Assembly (NCBI GenBank): GCA_963281155.1 | Contig: CAUJLY010000002.1 | Location: forward strand, 6,200,001 to 6,264,000 | Length of the DNA stretch: 64,000 nt | Source of the DNA: Rhabditophanes sp. KR3021 | Taxonomy: Eukaryota > Nematoda > Chromadorea > Rhabditida > Alloionematidae | Direction of reading: 5' to 3' | Shown here: one piece after another, positions 20,248 through 32,669 of the stretch | How positions within the stretch are numbered: position 1 is the first letter of the stretch | Layout of the letters: each line of letters opens with the position of its first letter | Notes under the pieces: generated by a model | Database searches by the model: none | The model's input: only the letters and a program-made list of their open reading frames with translations | What the model was told of the DNA's origin: nothing | Made by a program: the position numbers and the translations under genes

Positions 20248-22521
20248 TTAACGTGCATAAATTGTATATTGATCAATTATATGGTTCTAATAAAAAGGTA
20301 TTATCATAATACATCACCTGTGTATTTTTCAAATCTTATTTATCGCTGGCTAGACATTTTATCTGCGGCTTTTCTTGTTAACCTGCACTTTTACAATTTA
20401 ATTTATTAGACATTTGTTGGCTTATAAACTTTATCTGTAGAAGGCTATCTAGATAATGAAAACATACACTGACACAATTTGTAATTTTTAGACTAAACGT
20501 AAAAATGAAGACTGATGCACTATTGTTCGGCTTTAAATCGTCATCAGACAACTTATAAATTAAAATCTTTGAATATATAAGTGTGTAGATATTCTATTCA
20601 ATTTTAAAATACTTTAACTAAGTTTACACAAAAAATAAAAAACTTTTCTTCAAAATAGGGATGTTGTAAGATGTCATCTAAATCATTTGTACAATTATGC
20701 TGATGATTAAAGACGATAATACAAACTTTATAAAAATAAATATATGCAATGATACAAGAGATATATTCAATGGATATTTCTGCAACCAATATCCCAGCTG
20801 ATCATTTTAACAAGCCAGATAAGTAAATTTATTCGGGGCATAATATTTCATCTTACAAGAAAAAACTCCTGCGCTAAAACTAGTCATAAATATTAATAAG
20901 ACATTCCAATAATAGCCAAAAAACATATCACTCATTTTTAAAGATATCTTCAAAAGGCTTACATTATCTGCTGACTGTCTCATTAATAACTGTCAATAAT
21001 GGGCAAACAAGTTTCCAATGCAACATCATAAAATAATAGTAGCAAAGGGATGATAACAATGATGATCAAAAAAGAAAGGACTGTAAAATGTTTGGCTGGT
21101 ATAAGGTAATTAAATTGCCATTAATTTGTTTCCCTTATAAAAAATGGAATCTGTACTAGCATAACTACTTTTGTATATTTTCAAATGCTTTGTTGTTTCG
21201 TTGCAATTAAAAAAGAAGTTTCACATTATGTAATGAAATTGTATTTTGATTCTTCTCAATGTGAAATCATTTATCTATTTGCAATTCACCTTGAATTATG
21301 CCATTTGAATGTCCTTAACTTTAATAGAAATACAAATGTATACTTTCTTTTAGATGTTTTACATAGCAATCAAAGTGACACGCTAAATCAAGCAATGCTT
21401 TTTTATCAACTTGATTTATACATATTCATTACTTATATGTAGTAGACCTTGTCAACACTTCCTCTCTTTTGCCTACACATTTACACAACTCATCTTATTA
21501 TTAATTCAACAAAAACACTAAAACTAACTTTATTTGGTTGATAGATAAGCATAAAAAATCGTGCTAGTACTTTTCTCTCTAACGCAATTTGTTGTTTATA
21601 CCAATTACAAAGATATTATTTTAAACTAAACGCATTTGCAACATCTAATAATATCTGACAGATACTTAACACTTTTTCCATTAAAAATCATCTTAACCAA
21701 CATTTTTAACCCTTTTCTATTTATAAATGTAAACTTCCGGACAACTAAATATACATCTTTGCCATTGATCTTTTGCAAGATATAATTAAGTTACAATACC
21801 AAATAAACCACAGGACTCACATCTATAACTTTTACAATATATTTTTGAAGGTTAAAAGTTATGCATTATTGAACTTATGTCTCTTAGATGTTCCATCTTA
21901 TTAATTGATACCACATTTTTTATTGTTAATAATTCTTTTATAAAAAATACCAATTGTACTTTGTTTGGTCGTGTGTATTGGTTAAATAAGCACCAAACTA
22001 TTAATATTGGTTATTACTATTATTGAATAAATCATTAGACCTTTCTAAAGTGGATCACTTAAAGTACTAAATCAACTGTTTATGAAAAGCAATGCACACA
22101 TCTTTTTTAAATATTTGGCATTTTTAAATATGCATATATTACTTTTATCATTTAAATAATCTACACATTGTCATATACACATCATCTGTTTGTTGATACT
22201 CAAATACCATACTCATTCTATTTTTCATGCGTCTGTACTTAATTATTTTTTTGGAATCTTTTTCTAAATATTTAAAATAGAAAGTAAATAGTGACATATG
22301 TCAATCCATTTCATCCTTGTCTTTTAAAACCACTGATTTTTTGGTCGTGGTAGTATTGACTAAATGTAGTGATTTAACAACTTTATTAAATCACCATATT
22401 ATTATTACATACGACAACCTTTTATTGTTGTATTTTCGTTTATTCCTACTCCTGGCACCAATCGAATATATTTTAAAAGTATACATCCTTATCAATGATT
22501 CCATTTTTTTGCAGAAAAGCA
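20248..22521. other. Intergenic
   Basis: About 2.3 kb of AT-rich DNA without a supported gene. A good acceptor (TTTTTTTGCAG, ends 22514) sits just before the DUF229 gene start. Confidence 0.55.
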
Positions 22522-24701
22522 ATGAAGAGTGCGAAGGGAAGTGTGCCTTATTTGCTCATAATTGTTCCGCTGGTAACTGTCGTCTACCTAAATGTGAGGG
22601 CTATCGACAACACTGGAGGGAGTATTCAGCATGCAGTGAATGCAAATGTTCCTGATCAGATGAACTATACCTCCATTGTAAGGTGGTTAAAATCAATATC
22701 TCCACCTGAAGCATGTTCAATTCCAACCTTTGATATAAAGGCTACACATAAAGATTTGAGATTCTTCAATAAACCCAAGAAATGTGTACCGACCTTTGTG
22801 AATAATTTTGTTTCTTTCGAGAATGGGACATTAACGTACATGCACAAGGATAGAGGAGATCTGGAATGCAAATACCAGTGCAATATTCATCTTAGTGATT
22901 GGGACATAAAGACAAAACCATGGACTCTCATTGATACTTTCCCTAAACCTGAATGTGATGTGTTTGAAGTTGTTTGCAGGCAATATAACAACACAATGAA
23001 AGTATTTCAAGATATTTTCTTACATGTCAAAAAGAGGAAATTTATAATGAAAGAGGAAGTAGACTTTCTAAAAGATCCATCCACAATTACCAAACACGGG
23101 TATAATGTACATTTGATCATTGTTGACTCCATTTCTTATTACAATGCATTGCGTGGGTTCAAAAAAACAGTTGAGTACCTAGAAAATGAGTATAAATCAG
23201 TTCCAATGAAAAGGCTGAATAAAAACGCTCTTAATAGTTTGCCGAATGCACAGCAAGTTATTCAATTTATAAAATGTTTAATAAAAGATTTTTCAGTGGC
23301 TTCTTGATTAATAGAAGAGTTCCCGATTTGAATGACTTTGAACTGTTAAGACCCAGAAAAAGAACAGAATATTTGGGGAAGGGTTATTGTAATACACCTC
23401 TTGACAACTCCACTTACATCGGAAAATATTTTCGCCAGTTAGATTATGTTACTATGACTGGAGAAGATTACTCTATTGCTGCCTTCAATTGGCCTGACTG
23501 CAAGGGATTCGAAAAGGCAAATGCTCACCATCACACACATCCTTACGAACTTCGACTTCAAAATAAACATTTCAATAAAAAGAAAATTTTCCAACATAAT
23601 TTTGAAAAAAAATGCCTTACTTCTCACAAATATCAAATGGACTATTTAACAGACTTTATGAATATTTATCCTAATAACAAGAAGTTCTCATATACCTGGA
23701 TCACAAATATCGCTCATGACCATCTCACAGGCTTTTATCCGTATGACTCTTACTTTCAAAAATACTTTGAGAAGAACAAGAAAAACTTCGACAATTCTTT
23801 CTTATTCTTCATGTCTGATCATGGTTTTAGATTCGGTGATTATAGAAACACTCCAATTGGTGAGTACGAAGACAGGAATCCGATGTTATTTATCTCCGTG
23901 CCTCAGAGCTTAAGAACAAACAAGCAATTAATGCAAAATTTGCACGAAAACTCAAATAAGCATGTTTCACACTATGATCTTTATGCGTCTTTATTAGATA
24001 TTTTGACAGAAGCCGGAAGAAAGAATTTCACCAATATGGGACCATTTGATTTATCTAGTATCATGAAACATGACAAAATCAAAGGGAAATCCTTGTTCAG
24101 ACCTATCAATGAACGCGAAAGAGACTGTTATTCAATGGATATTTCCTCCGAATATTGTATGTGTCAACTTCATTATAGGGAGTTTAAATATTTCAAGCAA
24201 TCTAGGGCGGAAGTTTTACTGAAAGAAGTCTTCGTAAAGGAGATCAATTTGAGGTTGAAGGAAGGTAAAATTGAAGATTTATGTTCACCTCTAACACTAA
24301 ATGAAACGGCTCCATTTTTGATGAAATATGCTATTAACAAGAATGGGCAATTGTTGTGGAAAGTTAAGGGAATTACGATCCCTGGAAATGGATTATTTGA
24401 AACAGTTTTCAATGAGAAACTAGAAATAATTTCCAAAGACATGGACCGTTTAAATATTTACGGACCCCAAGCAGAAGTGTGTGTGCCCAAGTCAATAGTA
24501 AGAAAATTTTGTTATTGCAAAAAGCTACTCCACACAAATACACCTAAATCAACAACAAAACAGAATTATGTCTCTGATTCAACTCACTCAAAAAATACTA
24601 CTCACCAACATCGTTCTGAAGGTCATCTTAACTTCACTACTCATTCATCCCACAAAACTACAATGACTCCTCCAACACATTCATCAGATGGAAAGGTATA
24701 A
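22522..24701 (+). CDS. DUF229 family protein (alkaline phosphatase/sulfatase-like fold), membrane-anchored
   Basis: Two exons, 22522-23252 and 23297-24701, give 711 residues. Start 22522 is chosen because the acceptor TTTTTTTGCAG ends 7 nt before it; an in-frame ATG at 22495 lies upstream of that acceptor. A hydrophobic anchor (about 8-24) precedes a lumenal or extracellular domain. DUF229 motifs are clear: HLIIVDSISYYNALR, SLPNA across the splice, ITNIAHDHLTGFY, FLFFMSDHGFRFGDY and YEDRNPMLFISVP. The SDHG and VDS segments match metal-binding positions of the alkaline phosphatase fold. The substrate is unknown; the family is strongly expanded in nematodes. The tail is Thr/Ser/His-rich. The intron donor is GC (CA|GCAAGT), needed for the frame. 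Confidence 0.9.
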
Positions 24702-25842
24702 GAAGATTTTATGGGGAATATTCAATTAATGTACATATTTTTTGTTTTAAATAAAGATAGATTTAATTTGAACGGTGTATATTTCAATTTATTTTTTAAA
24801 GTTTGACAATTTATGACACAAGATAATTTAAATGATAAAAAGAGTTAAACGTTGTCAATGATATTGTTTTCAACTTGAAATTGACATTCGAACATTAAGA
24901 AAACCTCTGGAAAACTACTAAGTCATTTTTTTGTTGCATACCATTTGAATAAATCCAAACCTTAGATCTGTTACGATAAATGCCAACAAGAACTAACACA
25001 TCGGCTAAAGATGTGCAAAATTGTAGTATATACTATACTTTACTGGTAAGGAAAAGTTATTACCCATATCAAACAAAAAAATTCATACAAAGGTGGGAGG
25101 AAACGTTTTGTATGGCTTAGTCTCTTGAACGGAAAAATATTTTTTGGGGATGGTATAACTCTTTTAAATTTTGCATTTGTGTGGCGCCAATATATAAAGT
25201 TTTGCTCAAATTTAAATTTGTTCAAAGTTTACTCAGTTATTCATTTAATTGAGCTTTACTTTATTGCTTAATCTCAGTAGCTGGGTGTGCAGTTTGTTTT
25301 AGGTGATTCACAGTATTATGTCAAAGACGATTATGCATTACGAGTCATCTTTTTTGATATGCAAGACACTTAAGCGATATCAAATCGTACTTTGTTAAAG
25401 GTGGTCAACAAAGAGTACAGCGCGTTACATTTTTGATTTACATCTAAACGATGTTGTGTTGAACTCTTTTTTGATGATGGTCAGGAAAGATACGTTAAAG
25501 AATATCTTTTTGGCTGTATTGATTAAATTGTCCTCGGTATCAAGTTGTATCTTTTTTATGTTGGGTAAAAAACATACTTTGGTCATCATTTGCAATATCT
25601 TATATTGATTCGCACTTAAGCGATGATGAGTTGTACCATTTTTGCAATTTTAATCGTCCGGAGACAATATTTTTAACTACACCATTGCACCATTATTCAG
25701 TTTGTCTTTTTGCAGTGGTCGAGGACGGTTGTGTCATATGTATTAGTAGGCAATCTATCTTTTTTTGCGTTTATTTATTCGATACTTTGCATTCATTTAT
25801 ATACATAATTATTAATCATCTTTTTATAGTATCGTGGTTATC
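24702..25842. other. Intergenic / beta-tubulin upstream region
   Basis: No gene. The motif CACTTAAGCGAT occurs at about 25367 and 25613. An acceptor (TTTTTATAG, ends 25829) precedes the tubulin ATG by 13 nt and could be a trans-splice site. Confidence 0.45.
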
Positions 25843-27376
25843 ATGAGAGAGATCGTACACTTACAGACAGGACAATGTGGAAACCAGATTGGAGCTAAAT
25901 TCTGGGAAGTTATCTCTGAGGAGCACGGCATCCAACCTGATGGATCTTATGCTGGAGATTCAGACACCCAGCTTGAAAGGCAAGTATCTTGAGAATCAGC
26001 TTACTTTTGCTAATCATCATTTTTTCAGAATCGACGTCTATTACAATGAAGCGAATGGAAGCAAGTATGTGCCTAGAGCAATCATGGTAGATCTCGAACC
26101 TGGGACAATGGATTCTATTAGATCCAGTCCTTATGGAGGGCTCTTCCGTCCAGACAACTTCGTCTTTGGGCAATCCGGAGCAGGAAACAACTGGGCCAAG
26201 GGGCATTACACCGAAGGAGCTGAACTCGTGGAAAATGTACTCGATGTTGTACGGAAAGAGGCCGAAGGTTGCGACTGTCTCCAAGGCTTCCAACTTACCC
26301 ACTCTCTCGGCGGCGGCACTGGTTCTGGGATGGGAACTTTGCTTATCTCCAAAATCCGCGAAGAATACCCAGACAGAATCATGTCCTCTTTCTCAGTATT
26401 TCCTTCCCCAAAGGTCTCTGACACTGTCGTTGAACCGTACAATGCTACTCTTTCTGTCCATCAACTAGTCGAGAATACTGACGAGACATTCTGTATCGAC
26501 AACGAGGCGTTGTACGATATCTGCTTCCGTACTTTGAAGCTCACCAGTCCAACCTATGGAGATCTTAACCACTTGGTTTCGATGACTATGTCTGGAGTCA
26601 CTACCTGCTTGAGATTCCCTGGACAGTTGAATGCTGATCTTAGAAAGCTTGCAGTCAACATGGTGCCTTTCCCTCGCCTCCATTTCTTCATGCCTGGATT
26701 TGCTCCTCTAGCTGCTACTGGCACTTCGGCTTACAATGCCTCTAGTGTTGCTGAGTTGACACAACAGATGTTCGACTCAAAGAATATGATGACTGCCTGC
26801 GATCCTAGACATGGCAGATATCTTACTGTTGCGGCCATGTTCAGAGGAAAGATGTCCATGAGAGAGGTCGACGACCAGATGATGACAATCCAACAGAAGA
26901 ACGCTCCTTACTTTGTTGAATGGATTCCAAACAACGTCAAGACTGCCGTTTGTGACATCCCACCAAGAGGACTAAAGATGTCTGCTACCTTCGTCGGAAA
27001 CACCACCGCAATTCAGGAGATCTTCAAGCGTATTGGAGAGCAGTTTTCAGCCATGTTCCGATTAAGTTTTTGTTCCATTCCTTAAGGGAGCTAAAAGTAA
27101 AAATAGGGCTTAGAGTAAACAAGTCCAAATAAGGATATGTTACAAACAATATATTAAATATGGAAATACATTTAAACGTCGTATTAATCATAATTTTTTT
27201 AGAGAAAGGCATTCATGCATTGGTACACCGGAGAGGGTATGGATGAGATGGAGTTCACCGAAGCTGAATCCAACATGAATGACTTGGTTGCTGAATACCA
27301 ACAATACCAAGAAGCTGGTATCGATGATGTTGAAGGAGAAGAATTTGAGGGTGACGAAATTGCTGAAGAAGAATAA
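25843..27376 (+). CDS. Beta-tubulin (divergent isotype)
   Basis: Exons 25843-25979, 26029-27061 and 27203-27376 encode 447 residues, the normal length. It begins with the autoregulatory MREI, has the GTP-binding [10 protein letters not shown], and ends with an acidic tail ([12 protein letters not shown]). Tubulin heterodimerizes with alpha-tubulin to build microtubules. Residues F167, E198 and F200 (FSV, DETFC) are the benzimidazole-sensitive forms known from nematodes. The M-loop reads [14 protein letters not shown] where typical isotypes have LTSRGSQQYRALTV-like sequence, so lateral contacts may differ. Intron 1 has a GC donor (AAAG|GCAAGT). Intron 2 must start TTAAGTTTTT, a GT donor with its first base changed. 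If that intron were not removed the protein would end after [10 protein letters not shown] and lose about 57 C-terminal residues. Confidence 0.93.
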
Positions 27377-27639
27377 ATATCAAAACTAATTTTGTCTTTT
27401 AATTGTCTTGCTTAGTTACTTTGTGTGAAGAACTTTGCTTTAATCTATTCTTTTATGTAAAATAAATAATTTAATTCTTCAGTTTTCGTGTTAAATTATA
27501 GATACTTGTGTTTTATTTGGCTTCTTCCATGTCAAAATATCTGTCATTTCACTCTTCATCTGTTTTGCGTTTAAATACTGCCCTTTAAGATCATCAGTTG
27601 GTACATGCAGTCCTCGTCTAAACGAACATAATCACTCTA

Positions 27640-30030
27640 ATGGATTCGTGGCTACACGTAGCTGAAGAAAACATCCACCAATGGATCATTGGAATTATTC
27701 TGAGTATCGTGAGCTTGAAAGCGTCTATAATTAGATCATATACATCAACTGATTTCGAAGTAAGTACTTTAAATTTAATTTAATCCAGTTTATTGTTAAG
27801 GTACATCGGAATTGGTTGGCAGTTACACATAATAAGAAGCTAAGTGAATGGTATTACGAAGAGACGTCGCAATGGACATTGGATTACCCACCCTTTTTTG
27901 CTTATTTTGAATTTATTTTGGCAAAGATTGGAGACTTCTTGGGTTATGGAGATATTTTAGTCATTAGGAAGGATCCTTTAATGAATCACCAAGTTCTATA
28001 TTTTCAAAGATTGACTGTAATTTGCTGTGATTTTTTATTTGTAAGTTTTAACTATGGAAAAAAATAACGATAATTGTCAGTATTACGGAGCCTACAAAAT
28101 CTTAACAATAACATCAAAAGCCATCCTAAATGGAAATTCTGGATTCATGGCAAAAAGAAATGTCCTGTTATTTAGTTGTTTAGTGACATTATTTCCCCTT
28201 ATGTTACTGGACAACATCCACTTCCAGTACAATTCATTTTTAACTGGCCTCGTCTTATTATCAATTTACTTTGTCGCAACAGAGCAATTCTTCTTAGCAG
28301 CGTTAACATGTTCAATTCTTCTCAATTTCAAACATATTTATCTGTATTATGTTCCAGCTTATATTACCTTCTTTTTGCTTGAGTTTATCCTACCATTAGA
28401 TGCTGAAAGTCCAAAGAAATTAATTAAAATAGGAAGTGCCGTCATCTTGCCATTAATAGCTTCGTTCGGTCCATTCATTTTTTACACTGGTTTAGATGGA
28501 TTAACTCAAATTATGACCAGATTATTTCCATTTCATAGAGGATTGACACATGCTTTTTGGGCACCTAATTTCTGGGCTATTTACAACACCATTGACTTTG
28601 GATTGGTCAATGTATTCAAATTACTCAAAATAAAAAATCTAAATCCACCAACTTATACAAGTGGACTAGTTCATGAATATAATCACTCAATTTTATTCAA
28701 TATCAAGCCGAATGCAACAATACTACTCACTTTATTAGCTTTGATTCCAATGATGATGGCTTTCAAAAAAAGAAAAGATAAAATTACAAGTTATCTATTA
28801 GGATTAACTTTGTCCTCGATGGCCTTTTTCATGTTTGGATATCATGTGCACGAAAAAGCAATAATTCTCCCACTTATACCGCTAATAATCTTAGCCATCA
28901 AAGACTTAAGGTACCTGAGTCCATGTGTATTAATGGTTGTAGTAGCTCATTTTACAACTTTTACGCTATTATTTACGACATATGAAAATATATTCAAGTA
29001 TACAGCTTCAATTATCATATGTTTAATAATTTCGAGTATGTTCAAAATGACGTATGGAGTTAGTCTATGGGATGGTATTAATAAATCAACTAAATTAATT
29101 GTCAAGTTGTTGATTGTCGTGGATATAACTTCAATTGTTGCAACAGTTTACATGAAACAATTCCCATTTTTGCCTCATATTTTGACATCGACTTTCAATG
29201 CGATTGTTATGGTAGTAATATTCTGGAAATTGACGTGTCTTGGGCTCGAATTTGATTTGAATATAGAAAAGCTAAAAAGTGATTTAATTGCCAAGGAAGA
29301 TAAATACAAAAATGAAGTTGCTCAACTTGAATTAACTGATCTTTTTCAAGTAAAAATCATTGCAGGATTTGATGTTGCTTACAATGACAAAGATACCCAA
29401 ACTCAAATTTCAGTTGCAGGAATTTCATTCTATGAATTCAAAACCAATAAATTGCTGTATTATTACGAAAAAGTCTTTCCACACTTCACACCTTACATTC
29501 CAAGTTACTTTGCTGTGAAGGAATGCGAAGTTATTGTCAGTTTGGTCAATGAAGTAATGACAAAATGCCCACATTTGAAACCAGATGTTTTATTAATTGA
29601 TGGAAACGGAATGTTTCATAAGAGACAATTCGGAATAGCTTCACTTATCGGGAGAGAATTAAATATTCCGTCAATTGGAATTGCCAAGAATTTAGATTTT
29701 GCTCCACTTGATGTAGACAAAGATGATATAGAGGTTATTAAGAAACAAATTAAGGAAAGAGATTTTGAATTTGGTTTGAATAATGTAGCATCGTTTAAAA
29801 AGAATTTGAATGTTTTGAGAATGAGTGATTCAAAGGATCTTTTATTTGTTTCAAATGGGTACGGTGTTTCGCTTGACATGGCTTCTACAATTGTGTCTAA
29901 GTGTTGCATACAGAAAACTAATATGCCTATCAATTACGTAATTTAGATCTTTCTTATTAATTTACTCATAGTTTATTTTTAGTGTGACAAACAAGTTAGA
30001 CAAACGTACAAACGGATATTCGGAAACTAA
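27640..30030 (+). CDS. alg-8: ALG8 glucosyltransferase fused to endonuclease V
   Basis: Exons 27640-27759, 27801-28040, 28081-29937 and 29983-30030 join in frame to 754 residues. The N-terminal ~520 residues are a multi-pass ER-membrane ALG6/ALG8 transferase: lumenal D68 in LDYPPFFAYFEF and the conserved FGYHVHEKAIILPLIPL. ALG8 adds the second glucose to dolichol-linked Glc1Man9GlcNAc2. From about 530 the chain continues into a full endonuclease V: GFDVAY (D551), PYIPSYFAVKE wedge, LLIDGNGMFHKRQFGIA (D627), IGIAKNL, and VSLDMAS near the end, with a last exon like the family's C-terminal basic helix. Eukaryotic EndoV cleaves inosine-containing RNA. No stop or splice boundary separates the halves. 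I recall C. elegans ALG8 being similarly long, so the fusion may be general in nematodes. Confidence 0.93.
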
Positions 30031-30089
30031 ATTGGTATTATGTTTGCTTCATTTATCCAAAATTGTTCGAATAAAGGATTTTATTTCTT

Positions 30090-30310
30090 AACAAATGTAC
30101 AGGGTATTTTTATGAAATAAGCCGAAAGTAAATCCTCATAGCTACGCGATGCTTCCGCCAAATAAAAGGCTTCCCCGGTATCTGACTTGTGTTTGGAATC
30201 GTTGCCATGTTGAAATATAAAGTCGTCAGGGAAGTATGATGTGCCTTGTTCATGTTGGGGCGCAATTAGTTCGTTTAATATCGGTGATGTGGATTTTCCT
30301 TTAACCATAA
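30090..30310 (-). mobile_element. Possible Tc1-type transposase trace
   Basis: A minus-strand frame includes a stretch resembling the second-aspartate region of Tc1-type transposases (DFIFQHGNDSKHKS, family pattern DFIFQQDNDPKH) with the aspartate replaced by glycine. The remainder is degenerate. Evidence is limited to this motif. Confidence 0.35.
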
Positions 30311-30328
30311 TAGATAAGTATGTTGTAA

Positions 30329-30436
30329 TACTGTCGAATCCCTTTATTAGGGACACCCTCAGGGCCAAGCTTTTTGTCCGTAATAGACAGGTGTCCCTAA
30401 AAGTGGGTGTACCTAATTGGGGGGATTCGACTGTAT
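30329..30436. mobile_element. Pogo/Tigger-like MITE
   Basis: About 108 bp bounded by near-perfect inverted repeats: left TACTGTCGAATCCC, right (reverse complement) TACAGTCGAATCCC, at a TA. The interior contains the GTCCGTAATAGACAGGTGTCCC type of sequence seen in short non-autonomous pogo/Tigger-like elements. It has no coding capacity. Confidence 0.75.
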
Positions 30437-30555
30437 AATAATTCGTTAAAAATACAGTTAATTTAAGGAAAAACACCCAAATATAATTATACCCATTAAA
30501 ATAAAGCTTTACCCAATATATGCCGAAAATAATTCACAATTAATTAGTCTTAGTT

Positions 30556-31598
30556 ATGTCAAGCATTAGTAAATACAATTTAATAAATTATATTTTTAAC
30601 AATCTAACATATTTTTGTGACCCAACCATTGATTTAGATAAAATTGCTGAAGAATATAGAAGTACATCATGGGCTGTTGCTTATTTTGTTGTAGCATTAA
30701 TTTGTTTCATACCTTATGTAATATTTTTGATGGCAATGCTTAATAAGGATATCATTAAATTGGCAGCTTATAAAATTATGTTCTTTTGTGGTATAATTAA
30801 TATAATTATTTTGATGATTATTGGATTTTTGGGATCTTTTTATCAACTTATGGGATATTTCTATTGTCATAATAAACATATTGAACATATTGTTGGAAGT
30901 ATGTTGGTTGGATTTTACAATACACGATTTACTGCTGAAATGTTGTTAGCTTTTAATAGAATGATTGAAATTTTTGTTCCTCAAAAGGCTGCTTGCGTAT
31001 TTTCTAAAAACAAACTTCGTCTTTATTTTTCTTTAATTATTTTGTTTATTATTTTTAATATGTTCATGTTCAGTTTTGGTTCCTATTCATCGAAAAGACA
31101 TACATTTACAACTTTTGTTGATTTAGGTAATTCAACTTTACACCAAGATAGTGATAATAATAATCTCGTCTATATAAATATGTAGGTTAAATGAATGCTT
31201 CTTTATTTTATTTTTTCAGAAATAATCCTCTCTATCACTTAATAAACAATACCGTTTACACAACAGTCTCTCTAATTTCATACATAAGTATTGGTATTTA
31301 TTTATTTTATAACAAGTATCTCGCAAGAAATGATGCCGGCATTTCCAAACTTGCTATTCAACTAACAGTACAAGCTCTCTGTGTTTCAATTTTGAATTTA
31401 TGTGAAGTATTTGTTTCATATTCTGTTTTAATTATCCAAAATACAGACTTTTTTATATTCCAATATTCACATATTAATTGGATCATTGCTACTGGTTCGT
31501 CAGGCCTTGTGATGTTGTTCTTAAACCAAACATTAAGAGAAGTAGTCAAAAATTGGTTTCAAAAGAAAAAATTATTTTTATCTTCATTAGTAATATAA
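30556..31598 (+). CDS. Serpentine chemoreceptor, Srt family
   Basis: Exons 30556-31181 and 31220-31598 give 334 residues. Srt hallmarks are visible: an extracellular N-terminus with one cysteine, TM1, the YKIMFF motif opening TM2, CHNK before TM3 and the LLAFNRMIEIF segment after it. Seven membrane segments can be counted. The intron is 38 nt (AT|GTAGGT...TTTTCAG). Such receptors are typically expressed in few sensory neurons. The stop lies only 31 bp from the stop of the convergent receptor on the other strand, so the 3' UTRs must overlap or be very short. Confidence 0.85.
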
Positions 31599-31629
31599 AA
31601 TAAATATTTTTTAAAAGTCACATTTTTAT

Positions 31630-32669
31630 TTATAATTTTAATGTTCTATAATACAAGTATACGAAAAAATTATTTAACATTATCATAAGCAATACAAACG
31701 ATATATATAAATTGGCTGTAATATCAACAAAATATGAATAAGTACCTTTTGGATAAAAGATAAATATCACAATAAAATAAATGTTTGGTAAAAAACCAAA
31801 AAGTATAGTTGAAACAAAGATCGAAGTATAATAAATTAAAATTTTTTTATATTTTTCAATTGTTTTGGTATTTTGTTGATTTTTAATCATTGAACGCATT
31901 GTACAAAAAACTAGATAACATTGGTTAAGACAATATGGAGCTGATATTGAGTATATTAATACCAAACATAATATAGAACCAATTAAAAACCCATATTTTG
32001 AATCTCCAAAACTAGTCAATGTTATGTGAGGTTTATTAAAAGATTGAAATTGAGTTATATTACTAAAATAAATGTCTTCAATACTTTGTCTTGATGTTTT
32101 TGAGAATAACCATGATATCAGACATACAATATTTAAGAAAATATAAATCATAGCAGTTAATTTATCCGATTTACTAAATTCATAAAACTGTTTCTTTCGG
32201 ACAAAGATGTTCGCGTTTCCGCATACCTCAATTAATGTGGCTGTGTGCATATTTGTAGTAAATATAATTAATAGGCCCTTTAAAAAATTATATTCATTTA
32301 AATAAAAAACTTACAACAAAAACATGACAACTATTATCATCAGCCAAATTTATGAAACCCGTACATACAACTAAAATAAAATATAAAATATCTTCAGTTA
32401 TTTTAAACTTTACCGATAGCAAGAGGAGCAAGTGTCCTTATTCGTGTTATTACTGCAATTAAAAGAGATAAAAGAATATAGTAATATCTACTAAAGACAA
32501 GGAAATTGATATAAGCCAACGAATTTTCCGATTTTGTTCTTTTTAAATACCATATTCTTAAAATACAACTCAAAGTACATACAATATTTGAAAAATCTTG
32601 GATTATTAGGACTGGGTCATCAAAACAATCATATAAGGGGCTAAATAAATTGCAATACTCATAAAACAT
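31630..32669 (-). CDS. Serpentine 7TM receptor, family R (copy B)
   Basis: Exons 32414-32669, 32315-32370 (56 nt) and 31630-32277 encode 319 residues. It is one of three paralogues in the window (with 34303 and 45518) sharing: a short N-terminus with Cys, TM1, a YFLVF..YY motif in TM2, a basic R.R.L loop, a cysteine before TM3 (SCHVFV), a conserved (N/D)xxVRKxxF cytosolic loop after TM3, then a long extracellular loop 2, KIxxYYxxx before TM6 and a short C-tail. It looks like a nematode chemoreceptor, but I cannot place it in a named Sr family. The acceptor of exon 3 is an unusual TTTTTTAAAG. Confidence 0.75.

Noticed and set aside
21185..21442. 85-codon frame as a gene
   Set aside because: No recognizable motif, signal or splice context; typical AT-rich chance frame.
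27062..27085. Beta-tubulin ending naturally at 27085
   Set aside because: The missing 57 residues, including the acidic tail, are encoded in frame at 27203-27376 after a good acceptor; the family length is then exact.
28054..29946. ALG8 and endonuclease V as two adjacent genes
   Set aside because: Both domains are in the same uninterrupted frame of one exon; the region between them has no stop, promoter-like gap or splice pair.
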